Of a stretch of 64,000 bases of DNA, positions 51,858-61,092 are shown piece after piece. The DNA is taken from contig NZ_CP015849.1 in NCBI RefSeq assembly GCF_001654495.1, positions 3,819,501 through 3,883,500 of the forward strand, written 5' to 3'. The translations under genes and the position numbers were made by a program. Positions within the stretch are counted from its first letter, which is position 1; each line of letters begins with the position of its first letter. The notes under the pieces were generated by a model that saw only the letters and a program-made list of their open reading frames with translations, was not told the origin of the DNA and did not search any database. Source of the DNA: Streptomyces sp. SAT1. GTDB taxonomy: Bacteria > Actinomycetota > Actinomycetes > Streptomycetales > Streptomycetaceae.

Positions 51858-51950
51858 GGGGGTCCGTCAAACGCGGGGGGCAGCCACAACTCCGGTTTCC
51901 ACACGTATGGGTGACGATACGTGATGGATCTGTGACGTAACGTCACAGCT

Positions 51951-53849
51951 GTGATCGAACCGCACGCCCCGGCACCGCCCGGTCCGGCCCCGCCCCCCTC
52001 AGCCCTGCCTCCCTCAGCCCTGCCTCCCTCGGCTCTGCCCTCTTCGGCTCTGCCCTCTTCGGCCTCCTCGGCTCCGGGCCGCCGTCCTGACCCGTCCCGT
52101 CCTGACCCGTCCCGTTCGGACTCGTCCCGCCCGAAGCCGCCAGGCGCCACGGCGTCCGGCGCGAAGGCGTCCGCCGGCAAGGCATCCGGTCCGAAGGCGT
52201 CCGGTCCCAAGGCGTCCGGTCCGAAGGTGTCCCGTCCGGCACCTTCCAGGAACTGCGCCGATCCCGTGTGGCTGCCCGTGCGGCCCGGCACCGGGCGGTT
52301 CCTCGTCCTCGCGGGCGTCTTCGTCTGCGCCGCCTGCGGCCTGGTGTACGAACTCGAACTGGTCGCCCTCGCCTCGTACTTGATCGGCGACTCGGTCACC
52401 CAGGCGTCCGTCGTGCTGTCCCTCATGGTGTTCGCCATGGGGATCGGCTCGCTCGCCGCGAAGCGGCTGCGCCGGCACGCCGCCGTCGCCTTCGGCGCGA
52501 TCGAGGCGACGCTCGCTCTCGTCGGCGGCCTGAGCGCCATGGCGCTCTACGCCGTGTTCGCCTGGACCGGCGCCTGGGGCGGCCTGTGGACGAACGGCCC
52601 GCGCTGCCTGCTGGTCGCCTTCTCGCTGGCGATCGGGCTGCTGATCGGCGCCGAGGTGCCGCTGCTGATGGAGCTGATCCAGCGGATCCGCCGCCAGGAC
52701 GCGGGCGGCGCCGTCGCCGACCTGTTCGCCGCCGACTACGTCGGCGCCCTCGTCGGCGGCCTCGCCTTCCCCTTCCTGCTGCTGCCGCTGCTGGGCCAGT
52801 TGACCGGCGCGCTGCTCACCGGCGCGGTCAACATCGTGGCCGGGGGCGCCCTCGTGCTCGGACTGTTCCGGCGCGACCTGAGCCGCCGTGCCCGCTGGCT
52901 GCTGCTCGCCGTCAACCTCGCCGTGCTCGGGCTGCTGGCCTCGGCCGCCGTCCTGGTCGACGACTTCGAACAGGCGGCGCGGCACGCGGTGTACGGCGAC
53001 GACGTGCGCGTGGCGGCGCAGAGCGACGTCCAGGAGATCGTCCTCACCGGCGGCACCCGGGGCCGCCCGCTCGACCTGTTCCTCGACGGGCGGCTGCGGG
53101 TCGGCGGCCAGGACCAGCGTCGCTACCACGAGGCGCTGGTCCGCCCCGCGATGAGCGGTCCGCACGCACGCGTGCTGATCCTCGGCGGCGGCGACGGTCT
53201 CGCCGCCGCCGAGGTGCTGCGCCACCGGGGCGTCGAGCGGGTGGACCTCGTGGAACTGGACCCGGCCGTCGTCCGCCTCGCCCGCACCGACCCGGCGCTG
53301 GCCCGGCTGAACGGCCACGTCTACCGCGACCGGCGCCTCCATGTGACCACGGCCGACGCCTTCGGCTGGCTGCGCGGGGCACCGGCGGCGGCGTACGACG
53401 TCGTGATCGAGGACCTGCCCGATCCGGGCATCACGGCGAGCACCAAGCTGTACGCGCAGGAGTTCTACGGCCTGGCGCGGCGCACTCTGGCGCCCGGCGG
53501 GCGGCTCGCGGTGCACGCCGGGCCCTTCTCCTCCCGTCCGCGCGTCTTCTGGACGGTGGACGCCACGGTGCGCGCCGCCGGGCTGCGGACCGTGCCCTAC
53601 CGGGTGACCGGCCGCGACTCCGGCTTCGCCGCGGGTCCCGACCGGACCACCGGCGCGGCCCGCGCACCCCGCGACTGGGGCTTCCTGCTGGCCTCGCGCA
53701 CCGCACCCGTCCTCACCCTGGACCCCGGGGCGCCGCGCGCGAGCACCCTCACCGCCGGCGCTCTGGCCGCCGACGCCCGCGCCGCGGCCCGTGCCCGGGT
53801 CCCGGATCTGCCTCCCTCGACACTCGTCCACCCGCGGTACGCCGACTGA
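51951..53849 (+). CDS. Polytopic spermidine-synthase-like protein
   Basis: A 632-residue protein. The disordered N-terminus (1-100) contains short repeats (SALPPSALPS; KASGPKASGP). Six or seven transmembrane helices follow (about 115-330; VLAGVFVCAACGLVYELELV), then a spermidine-synthase-type Rossmann domain with VLILGGGDGLAAAEVLRH and VDLVELDPAVVRLART. The aminopropyltransferase acid is DLPDPG rather than DSTDP, so polyamine synthesis is uncertain. GTG 51951 starts it. DUF2617 precedes it; the two may act together. Confidence 0.85.
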   Translation: MIEPHAPAPPGPAPPPSALPPSALPPSALPSSALPSSASSAPGRRPDPSRPDPSRSDSSRPKPPGATASGAKASAGKASGPKASGPKASGPKVSRPAPSRNCADPVWLPVRPGTGRFLVLAGVFVCAACGLVYELELVALASYLIGDSVTQASVVLSLMVFAMGIGSLAAKRLRRHAAVAFGAIEATLALVGGLSAMALYAVFAWTGAWGGLWTNGPRCLLVAFSLAIGLLIGAEVPLLMELIQRIRRQDAGGAVADLFAADYVGALVGGLAFPFLLLPLLGQLTGALLTGAVNIVAGGALVLGLFRRDLSRRARWLLLAVNLAVLGLLASAAVLVDDFEQAARHAVYGDDVRVAAQSDVQEIVLTGGTRGRPLDLFLDGRLRVGGQDQRRYHEALVRPAMSGPHARVLILGGGDGLAAAEVLRHRGVERVDLVELDPAVVRLARTDPALARLNGHVYRDRRLHVTTADAFGWLRGAPAAAYDVVIEDLPDPGITASTKLYAQEFYGLARRTLAPGGRLAVHAGPFSSRPRVFWTVDATVRAAGLRTVPYRVTGRDSGFAAGPDRTTGAARAPRDWGFLLASRTAPVLTLDPGAPRASTLTAGALAADARAAARARVPDLPPSTLVHPRYAD

Positions 53850-54307
53850 GGCAACGTTCCTGCGGAACGGGCGGCGACGCGCGGGGGCCGGCGCGCGGGG
53901 GCTGTGGAGGCCGTGGGGCCCAAAAGGAGACCCGGGGAGAGACCCGGGGGGAGAGACCCGGGAGGAGAGAGGGGAGCGGGCCGGGGGGCGTGGCGGGCCG
54001 TCCCCCTCTCCCCCCGGGAGCGGGACGGGCCGCCGTACCCCCAAGCGCCTCCCCCGTCGGACGGCACCCCGCGGTCCCGCGTACGTCCCCGGTATCCCCG
54101 GTACGTCCCGTACGTCCCCCGTACGTCCCCCGTACGTCCCGCGTGACGCCGTCGCCGCACGAACCTACGGGCCGCCACGGACCCGCGCATCCCGCCAGGG
54201 GTGGAGGCGCCGTCAACCTGTGCGGTACTCCCGCCGTCCGCCTCCACCTTCCGCGGTACGGCGCAGGGGTGACGCCGCGGCCCCTGCACGGGGTCTACGC
54301 TCCGGCG
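53850..54307. other. Intergenic region with simple repeats
   Basis: No gene seen. Three GAGACCCGGGGA-type units (53930-53975) and several CCCGTACGTCC units (54075-54145) are present. The promoter of the two-component genes should lie near the right end. Confidence 0.6.
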
Positions 54308-55513
54308 ATGCGGATCCACCCCCGCGCGGTCGACGGCCTGACGGCCCTGGTGGCGACGGCCGTGGCGGCCCTGCTCGGTGCCGAGGCCGCCGCCCGGGGG
54401 TGGCCCCCGCCCGACCCCGCCGCCTGGACGCTCGTCGCCCTGGCGAACCTGTCGCTGGCGGTGCGCGGCCGGGCCCCGCTCGGCGTCTTCCTCTTCGTCC
54501 ACCTGTGCTGGATCGCGTACGTCGCGCTCGGTCACTGGCCGGTGGTGGGCGCGCCCGCTGCCATGGTCGCCCTCTACACGGTGGCCGCCACCCGCTCCGC
54601 CCGGACCGCCGCCGTCTGCGCGGTGCTGCTGGGCGGGACCTGGGTCTGCGCGGGAGTGGCCGGCGGCTCCGGCGCGTTCGGCGCCAGGGCGTCCCTGGTC
54701 GGCCAGGGCGTCGGCTGTCCGCTCGTCCTGTGGCGGTTCGGCCAGGTCGCCCGGCGGGCCGCCGAGCTGACCGTACGGCTGCGGGCCGAACAGGCCGAGC
54801 GGGCCCGGCGCGAGGTCGCCGGGGAGCGGGTGCGGATCGCACGCGAACTGCACGACGTGATCGCCCACCACATGGCCGTGATCACCATTCAGGCGGGCCT
54901 CGCCCGGTTCGTCCTCGACACCGACACCCGCACCGCCCGCCAGGCACTCACCACCGTCGGCGCGGCGGGCGGCGAGGCGCTGGCCGAGCTGAGACGGATG
55001 CTGGGGCTGCTGCGCGCCGAAGGAGCCGAAGGCGTCGGCGGGACCGGCGGGACCCGCGGCCTCCGGGAGGGCGGCCCCGCCACCGAGCCCGCCCCCGGCC
55101 TCGACCGGCTGGAGGAGCTGGTGGAACGGGTCCGGGCCGGGGGCGTGCACGTCGGCGTACGGATCCGGGGCGCCTCCCGGCCGCTGCCCCCGGGCGTGCA
55201 GCTGTGCGTCTACCGGGTGGTCCAGGAGGCCCTGACGAACGTGCTGAAGCACGCCCCGGGCGCCCGCGCGGACGTCGAACTCGTCTACCGAACCGACGAG
55301 TTGGCGGTCTCGGTGACCGATGACGGAGGAAATCGAGCCAGAACGGCCGGGACCGGCGGCCATGGCTTGATCGGTATGCGCGAGCGCGCCAAGCTCTACG
55401 ACGGGACGATCGCCGTCGGACCGCGGCGCGAGGGGGGATTCGGCGTGCACCTGACCCTTCCGACACCACCGCCGGAACAGGCCGCACGCCGGGGAGGCGC
55501 CGTCACGGAATGA
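54308..55513 (+). CDS. Two-component sensor histidine kinase
   Basis: A 401-residue kinase of the NarX/DesK-like (HisKA_3) class. About four transmembrane helices occupy residues 10-140. The dimerisation domain has phospho-acceptor H182 in RIARELHDVIAHH, and the ATPase domain has EALTNVLKHAPG and GHGLIGMRERAKLYDG. ATG 54308 begins MRIHPRAVDG; GTG 54269 is an alternative. Its end overlaps the response regulator by four bases, showing a coupled pair. The stimulus is unknown. Confidence 0.92.
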   Translation: MRIHPRAVDGLTALVATAVAALLGAEAAARGWPPPDPAAWTLVALANLSLAVRGRAPLGVFLFVHLCWIAYVALGHWPVVGAPAAMVALYTVAATRSARTAAVCAVLLGGTWVCAGVAGGSGAFGARASLVGQGVGCPLVLWRFGQVARRAAELTVRLRAEQAERARREVAGERVRIARELHDVIAHHMAVITIQAGLARFVLDTDTRTARQALTTVGAAGGEALAELRRMLGLLRAEGAEGVGGTGGTRGLREGGPATEPAPGLDRLEELVERVRAGGVHVGVRIRGASRPLPPGVQLCVYRVVQEALTNVLKHAPGARADVELVYRTDELAVSVTDDGGNRARTAGTGGHGLIGMRERAKLYDGTIAVGPRREGGFGVHLTLPTPPPEQAARRGGAVTE

Positions 55514-56187
55514 TCCAAGTGCTGGTGGTGGACGACCAGTTCCTCGTCCGCAGCGGACTGGCCGCGCTGTTGCGCGCCGCCCCCGGGATGGAGGTCGCCG
55601 GGGAGGCGGCGGACGGCGCCGAGGCCGTGGCGCTGGCCGCGCGGATCCGCCCGGACGTGATCCTCATGGACATCCGCATGCCCGGCACGACGGGCATCGA
55701 GGCGACCCGCCGGATCCTCGCCGAGGCGCAGGGCCCGGCACCGCGCATCCTGATCCTCACCACCTTCGACCTCGACGAGTACGTGTACGACGCCCTGCGG
55801 GCCGGCGCGTCGGGCTTCCTGCTGAAGGACGCAGGGCCCGAACGGCTGCTGGCCGCGGTGACCGCCGTGCACGGCGGCGACTCGCTCTTCGCGCCCGGCG
55901 TCACCCGGCGCCTGGTGGAGGCGTTCACCCAGCGCCCTGACACCCCGGCCGAGCCGGCCGACCCGCCGTCCCGGCTGGGCGCGCTGACCTCCCGGGAGGT
56001 CGAGGTGCTGCGCCTGGTCGCCCGCGGCCTGACCAACACCGAGGCCGCCGACCGCCTCTTCATCAGCGAGGCCACGGTCAAGACGCACCTCAACCGCACG
56101 ATGACCAAGCTCGGCCTCGCCAGCCGCGCCCAGGCGGTGGTGCTCGCCTACGAGACGGGGCTGGTGCGGCCGGGGAGCGAGACCTGA
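55510..56187 (+). CDS. NarL-family response regulator
   Basis: A 225-residue regulator. The receiver domain has D8/D9 (VVDDQ), the phosphorylation site D54 (VILMDIRMPG) and K near 108 (LLKDAG). The LuxR-type helix-turn-helix follows (LTSREVEVLRLVARGLTNTEAADRLFI, ATVKTHLNRTMTKLGL). ATG 55510 overlaps the kinase stop. It is presumably phosphorylated by that kinase. Confidence 0.95.
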   Translation: MIQVLVVDDQFLVRSGLAALLRAAPGMEVAGEAADGAEAVALAARIRPDVILMDIRMPGTTGIEATRRILAEAQGPAPRILILTTFDLDEYVYDALRAGASGFLLKDAGPERLLAAVTAVHGGDSLFAPGVTRRLVEAFTQRPDTPAEPADPPSRLGALTSREVEVLRLVARGLTNTEAADRLFISEATVKTHLNRTMTKLGLASRAQAVVLAYETGLVRPGSET

Positions 56188-56232
56188 CCGTCGGAGGGTA
56201 ATCCGGCGCGCCACTGGGTAACCTCGGCTGAC

Positions 56233-57420
56233 ATGGAGCACGAGGTGTTCGTTCCGGTTCCGGCCCGGCGGCTGCGGGCGGTGCTCGCCGATCCCGCGCG
56301 GGTGGCCCGCGCGGTTCCCGGGCTTCAGCAGGAGGCGGGTGCCGAGCCCGTCGCCGGCCGGCTGAAGGTGCGGATCGGCGGCCACTCCATCACCTACCGG
56401 GGCACGCTGCGCGTCCGCCCCCGCGACGACGGCGGGTACGCCGTCGAGGGCGAGGCGACCGAGTCCCGCGGCAGCGGCGCGGTGAAGATCGGGCTTACCC
56501 TCGGCCTCCGCGACACCGACGAGGGCACCGCCCTCGTCTTCGGCGGCACCGCCTCCGCCGGGGGCCGGGCCGCCGGCCTGGCCCCGGACGCCGTACGGTC
56601 CGCCGCGATCCGGCTGCTGCACCGCTTCGCGCACAATCTGGCGGCGGGCGCCGCCGAGACCGCCCGCTCGCTCGCCACGGAGGATTTCACCCCGGCGGCG
56701 ACCGGTGACTTCGAGGCCGGTCCGGACGCGGACGACGCCCCGGTGCCCCCGCCCGGTCCGGACGCGGCCCCGGTGCCCCCGCCCGGCCCGGACGCCGGGG
56801 AGGGCATGGACACGGCCGCCGCCGACCGTATCGACCGTACGGAACCCGCCGGACCGTCCGGGCACCGTTCCGTCTTCGACACCGAGGTCCCGCCGTCGTC
56901 CCTGGACCCGCTGGCCGACGACGAGGACGCCGAGAACGCCGAGAACGCCGAGGACACCGAGGACACCGAGGACACCGAGGACATCAAGGACGCCGATGAC
57001 ACCGACGTCACCGACGCGTCCGATGTCACCGGCGACGACATCGACGACATCGACGACACCGACGAGGACGCGGCCGAGGACCTGGGCCAGGATCCCGGCG
57101 AGGGCCTGGAGGCGAGCGGGGGCGCGGCGGCCGGCGGCGGGACCGACCAGGGCCTTCCCGCCGTCGGCGGCGGGCTGTCGGCCGACGACGACCTCACCTC
57201 GGCCGGCACCCCGCCGGCCGAGGCGGCGCACGCCCGGCGCACGATGATCGGACGCAGCGCGGAGGAGGTGGACCACGCCCCGCCGCGCGGTCGCTACGCC
57301 CCCGTGCCCGCCCCCCTCACCGTCTCCGCCAACTCCACCCTGCGCTGGGCCGCCCCCGCCGCCGCCCTGGTGGTGGCCGGCGCGATCGTCGTGGGCCGGG
57401 CACTCAGGCGGCGCCGCTGA
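56233..57420 (+). CDS. CoxG-like SRPBCC protein with acidic repeat tail and membrane anchor
   Basis: A 395-residue protein. An N-terminal SRPBCC/CoxG lipid-binding-type domain spans 1-150 (FVPVPARRLRAVLADPARVARAVPGL; VRIGGHSITYRGTLRV). A long acidic spacer contains PVPPPGPDA and EDTEDTED/DDIDDIDD repeats (about 155-300). One C-terminal transmembrane helix (PAAALVVAGAIVVGRAL) is followed by RRRR. CoxG relatives bind hydrophobic ligands. The gene stands alone between the two-component system and the epimerase. Confidence 0.85.
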   Translation: MEHEVFVPVPARRLRAVLADPARVARAVPGLQQEAGAEPVAGRLKVRIGGHSITYRGTLRVRPRDDGGYAVEGEATESRGSGAVKIGLTLGLRDTDEGTALVFGGTASAGGRAAGLAPDAVRSAAIRLLHRFAHNLAAGAAETARSLATEDFTPAATGDFEAGPDADDAPVPPPGPDAAPVPPPGPDAGEGMDTAAADRIDRTEPAGPSGHRSVFDTEVPPSSLDPLADDEDAENAENAEDTEDTEDTEDIKDADDTDVTDASDVTGDDIDDIDDTDEDAAEDLGQDPGEGLEASGGAAAGGGTDQGLPAVGGGLSADDDLTSAGTPPAEAAHARRTMIGRSAEEVDHAPPRGRYAPVPAPLTVSANSTLRWAAPAAALVVAGAIVVGRALRRRR

Positions 57421-57562
57421 CCCGGCGTGGCGGGGGCCGCCGTACGGATGCCGCTGCGCCCCCGGTGCGGGCCCGGGGCGGGTCAGGCGCGGGCCCCGGC
57501 GCGCGTCGGAGGGGCGGCCGGTAACGGCCGTGTTCTCCCGACCGGCCCAGTAGCCTCGTCGC

Positions 57563-58351
57563 GTGAGCGACGACGACATCACGCTGACCGCGGGCGACGC
57601 GGAAGCGACCGTACGGCCGGGGCACGGCGCCCGCATCGGCGGACTCCGGGTGGGCGGGCTCGAACTGCTCCGCCAGGGCGACCGGTTCGGCTGTTTCCCG
57701 ATGGTCCCCTGGTGCGGCCGGATCCGGGAGGGCAGGTTCCGGGACGGCGCCACCGTCCATCAGATGCCGCTCAACTCCCCGCCGCACGCCATCCACGGCA
57801 CGGCGCGCGACGGCGTCTGGAAGACGGCCCGCGTGTCGGAGAACGAGGCGGTGCTGACGTACGACCTCGGCGACCCGTGGCCCTACCCCGGCCGGATCAC
57901 CCAGGTGGTCGCGCTGTCCGAGGACGCGCTGACGCTGTCGATGGCCGTGGAGACGTACGACTCGTCGTTCCCGGCGCAGATCGGCTGGCACCCGTGGTTC
58001 AACCGCACCCTGGACGGGCAGGACGTGCGCCTCGACTTCACGCCCGCCTGGCAGGAGGAGCGCGGCGGCGACCACCTGCCCACCGGCCGCCGCATCGACC
58101 CGCTGCCCGGTCCCTGGGACGACTGCTTCGGCATGCCCGGCGGCGTCGGCGTCACCCTCACCTGGCCCGAGCGGCTGGAGCTGGAGGTGACCAGCCCCGA
58201 GGAGTGGGTCGTGGTCTACGACGAGCAGGAGGCCGCGGTGTGCGTGGAGCCGCAGACCGGTCCGCCGGACGGGCTCAACACCTGTCCGCGCCTGGTCACG
58301 CCCCTGGAGCCGCTGGAGGCGACGACGACCTGGGCCTGGCGCCGCCTTTAA
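57563..58351 (+). CDS. Aldose 1-epimerase family protein
   Basis: A 262-residue galactose-mutarotase-like beta-sandwich. Conserved parts are PMVPWCGRIREGRF, SPPHAIHGTARDGVW (catalytic His region), IGWHPWFNR and a C-terminal CVEPQTGPPDGLN with the catalytic Glu. It interconverts sugar anomers. The start is GTG 57563. The pyrE gene follows 10 bases later, so the two are co-transcribed. Confidence 0.9.
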   Translation: MSDDDITLTAGDAEATVRPGHGARIGGLRVGGLELLRQGDRFGCFPMVPWCGRIREGRFRDGATVHQMPLNSPPHAIHGTARDGVWKTARVSENEAVLTYDLGDPWPYPGRITQVVALSEDALTLSMAVETYDSSFPAQIGWHPWFNRTLDGQDVRLDFTPAWQEERGGDHLPTGRRIDPLPGPWDDCFGMPGGVGVTLTWPERLELEVTSPEEWVVVYDEQEAAVCVEPQTGPPDGLNTCPRLVTPLEPLEATTTWAWRRL

Positions 58352-58361
58352 GCTGACTGCC

Positions 58362-58910
58362 ATGAGCGACGTTCGCGGCGAGCTGCTGCAGCAGATCAAG
58401 GACAAGGCCGTGGTGCACGGCAAGGTGACCCTGTCGTCGGGGAAGGAGGCCGACTACTACGTCGACCTCCGCCGCATCACCCTGGACGGCGTGGCGGCCC
58501 CGCTGGTCGGTCAGGTCATGCTCGACCTGACCGCCGACCTGGACTTCGAGGCGGTCGGCGGCCTGACCCTGGGCGCCGACCCGGTGGCCACGGCGATGCT
58601 GCACGCCGCCGCCGCGCGCGGCAGGACGCTCGACGCGTTCGTCGTGCGCAAGGCGGGCAAGGCGCACGGCCTCCAGCGCCGGATCGAGGGCACCGAGGTG
58701 GCGGGCCGCCGGGTGCTCGCCGTGGAGGACACCTCCACCACCGGCGGTTCGGTGCTGACCGCCGTGGAGGCGCTGCGCGAGGCGGGCGCCGAGGTCGTCG
58801 CCGTCGCCACGATCGTGGACCGGGCCACCGGCGCCGCCGAGGCGGTCGCCGCGCAGGCGGGTGTGCCGTACGTGTTCGCGTACTCCAAGGACGACCTGGG
58901 TCTGGACTGA
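58362..58910 (+). CDS. pyrE: Orotate phosphoribosyltransferase
   Basis: A 182-residue enzyme that makes orotidine 5'-phosphate in pyrimidine synthesis. The catalytic loop region FVVRKAGKAHGLQRRIEG with the conserved lysines and the PRPP motif VLAVEDTSTTGGS are intact; SSGKEADYYVDLRR marks the N-terminal hood. It is the standard bacterial length. Its 3' end is partly duplicated in a 21-bp tandem repeat. Confidence 0.95.
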   Translation: MSDVRGELLQQIKDKAVVHGKVTLSSGKEADYYVDLRRITLDGVAAPLVGQVMLDLTADLDFEAVGGLTLGADPVATAMLHAAAARGRTLDAFVVRKAGKAHGLQRRIEGTEVAGRRVLAVEDTSTTGGSVLTAVEALREAGAEVVAVATIVDRATGAAEAVAAQAGVPYVFAYSKDDLGLD

Positions 58911-58939
58911 GACGGCTTGGGTCTGGACTGAGACGGCTT
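58898..58939 (+). repeat. 21-bp tandem duplication across the pyrE stop
   Basis: GGGTCTGGACTGAGACGGCTT occurs twice exactly (the second from 58919) and decays into GGGCCTGGACT units to about 59000. The first copy contains the stop codon of pyrE. Confidence 0.9.
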
Positions 58940-59192
58940 GGGCCTGGACTGGCGGGCTGGGCCTGGACCAAGAAGACCTGGGCCTGGGCCTGGACCGAGA
59001 CGGGGCCGGGACGCCCGCCGCGACCCCGCGTGACGGTTGTCCACAGGCGGGGCGACCCGGTCATCCACAGGCTGGACAGGGTGTCCGAACCATCCGGCTC
59101 CGTCTGCGAAGATGGGGCCGACGATGACGTCACTCCCTAGGTCAGGGCCGTAAGTACGCAGAACGCACCCCGCACATACAAGGAGCGGACAG

Positions 59193-60224
59193 ATGCCCAT
59201 CGCAACCCCCGAGGTCTACAACGAGATGCTCGACCGGGCGAAGGCAGGCAAGTTCGCCTACCCGGCCATCAACGTGACGTCCTCGCAGACCCTGAACGCG
59301 GCCCTGCGCGGTTTCGCCGAGGCGGAGAGCGACGGCATCGTCCAGATCTCCACGGGTGGTGCCGAGTTCCTGGGCGGCCAGTACAGCAAGGACATGGTCA
59401 CCGGTGCCGTGGCCCTGGCCGAGTACGCGCACATCATCGCCGAGAAGTACCCGGTCAACATCGCGCTGCACACCGACCACTGTCCCAAGGACAAGCTCGA
59501 CGGGTACGTGCGTCCGCTGCTCGCGCTCTCCAAGAAGCGCGTCGAGGCCGGTCTCGACCCGCTGTTCCAGTCCCACATGTGGGACGGCTCCGCGGAGACC
59601 CTCGCCGACAACCTCCAGATCGCGCAGGAGCTGCTGGAGCAGGCCCGCGCCGCCAAGATCATCCTGGAGGTGGAGATCACCCCGACCGGCGGCGAGGAGG
59701 ACGGTGTCTCCCACGAGATCAACGACTCGCTGTACACCACGGTCGACGACGCGGTCCGCACCGCCGAGGCGCTGGGCCTGGGCGACAAGGGCCGCTACCT
59801 GCTGGCCGCCTCCTTCGGCAACGTGCACGGTGTGTACAAGCCGGGCAACGTCGTCCTGCGCCCCGACCTCCTCAAGGAGCTGAACGAGGGCATCGCCGCC
59901 AAGTACGGCCGCCCCGCGGGCAGCAAGCCGTTCGACTTCGTCTTCCACGGCGGCTCCGGCTCCACGGAGGACGAGATCCGCACCGCGCTGGAGAACGGCG
60001 TGGTCAAGATGAACATCGACACGGACACCCAGTACGCCTTCACCCGTCCGGTCGTCGACCACATGTTCAAGAACTACGACGGCGTCCTCAAGGTCGACGG
60101 CGAGGTCGGCTCCAAGAAGACCTACGACCCGCGCACCTGGGGCAAGCTGGCCGAGGCCGGCATGGCCGCGCGCGTGGTGGAGGCCTGCGGCAACCTGCGC
60201 TCGACCGGCACCCGGATCAAGTAG
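59193..60224 (+). CDS. fba: Fructose-bisphosphate aldolase, class II
   Basis: A 343-residue zinc-dependent aldolase of glycolysis and gluconeogenesis. Metal-binding residues lie in ALHTDHCPKDK and in the FGNVHG and FVFHGGSGS segments; the latter also binds phosphate, together with NIDTDTQYAFTRPV. AAGGAG precedes the ATG. It is a single gene followed by a terminator. Codon bias is very strong, as expected for a highly expressed enzyme. Confidence 0.97.
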   Translation: MPIATPEVYNEMLDRAKAGKFAYPAINVTSSQTLNAALRGFAEAESDGIVQISTGGAEFLGGQYSKDMVTGAVALAEYAHIIAEKYPVNIALHTDHCPKDKLDGYVRPLLALSKKRVEAGLDPLFQSHMWDGSAETLADNLQIAQELLEQARAAKIILEVEITPTGGEEDGVSHEINDSLYTTVDDAVRTAEALGLGDKGRYLLAASFGNVHGVYKPGNVVLRPDLLKELNEGIAAKYGRPAGSKPFDFVFHGGSGSTEDEIRTALENGVVKMNIDTDTQYAFTRPVVDHMFKNYDGVLKVDGEVGSKKTYDPRTWGKLAEAGMAARVVEACGNLRSTGTRIK

Positions 60225-60267
60225 CCGACCGGGGCGGCCCGTTCCGCGCGCCCGCCCCCGACGCACC

Positions 60268-60300
60268 AGCGAGCCCGCGCCTCACGGCGCAGGGCTCGCT
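60268..60300. terminator. Terminator of fba
   Basis: Arms AGCGAGCCCGCGCC and GGCGC-A-GGGCTCGCT with one bulged base and a 4-base loop, between fba and the convergent DUF3151 gene. Confidence 0.8.
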
Positions 60301-60340
60301 GTGCGTAGGGGGGTGTCCCGAGGGTGGTGTCCCGGGCGGG

Positions 60341-60760
60341 TCAGCGCTTCAGCTCGGCGTACGCCTCCGCGCTGCTGTCCTGGAGGAACTGCCGGCACCG
60401 CTCCGCCTCGTCGGTCTCCTCGATCTCCCCGGCGGCACGCGCGAGGGCGGCGAGGCAGCGCAGGAAACCGCGGTTGGGGCGGTGGTCCCAGGGGACGGGG
60501 CCGTGCCCCTTCCAGCCGGCCCGGCGCAGCTGGTCGAGACCGCGGTGGTAGCCGGTGCGCGCGTACGCGTACGACTCGACGACCCGCCCCTCCTCGAACG
60601 CGTCGTCGGCGAGCATCGCCCAGGCCAGCGAGAACGTCGGATGCTTCGCCGCGACCTCGGCCGGCGAGCGGGACTCCTCGCCCAGCAGGCGGTAGGCGTC
60701 CTCGTTCTCCGGGAGGTAGGTCGGCTCCGGGCCGCCCAGCAGGTTCTTGTGCGTGGTCAT
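60341..60760 (-). CDS. DUF3151 family protein
   Basis: A 139-residue actinobacterial DUF3151 protein: LLGGPEPTYLPENEDAYRLL, then AKHPTFSLAWAMLADDAFEE and ARTGYHRGLDQLRRAGWKGHGPVPW. It is largely helical with a TPR-like look. Its function is unknown; it commonly neighbours fba in Streptomyces, as here. The ATG is at 60760. Confidence 0.88.
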   Translation of the reverse strand: MTTHKNLLGGPEPTYLPENEDAYRLLGEESRSPAEVAAKHPTFSLAWAMLADDAFEEGRVVESYAYARTGYHRGLDQLRRAGWKGHGPVPWDHRPNRGFLRCLAALARAAGEIEETDEAERCRQFLQDSSAEAYAELKR

Positions 60761-61092
60761 GAAAGCAGTCTGCCACTCGGTGATCGGCCACCGGGACGCT
60801 GCTGCCCGGCCGGGTACGGGGCGCTGTCGTCCGGCCGGTACGGGGAGGCTGCGGGTCGGCCGGTCCGCGTGTGCGGGCGCGCGTGTGTGCGGGTGGGGTC
60901 CGCGCCGGTGCCGGACGGGGGCGGACGGGGGCGGGCCGGGCGCCGGACGGGCGGGCCGGGGGCGCCGGCCGGCCTTGCGATCCGGCCTTGCGATCTGTGC
61001 CGATGCTGCGCAGGATGCGGGTGGGGACCGGGGCCCCCGTGCCGGCATCGGCAGGGGCGGACCGCTACCCGGAGCACATGCAGGAGACAGCG
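60761..61092. other. Very GC-rich intergenic region
   Basis: No gene is visible. It has runs of GGGCGG units and two adjacent CGGCCTTGCGATC copies (60970-60995). It should contain the promoter of the kynurenine operon. Confidence 0.5.
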
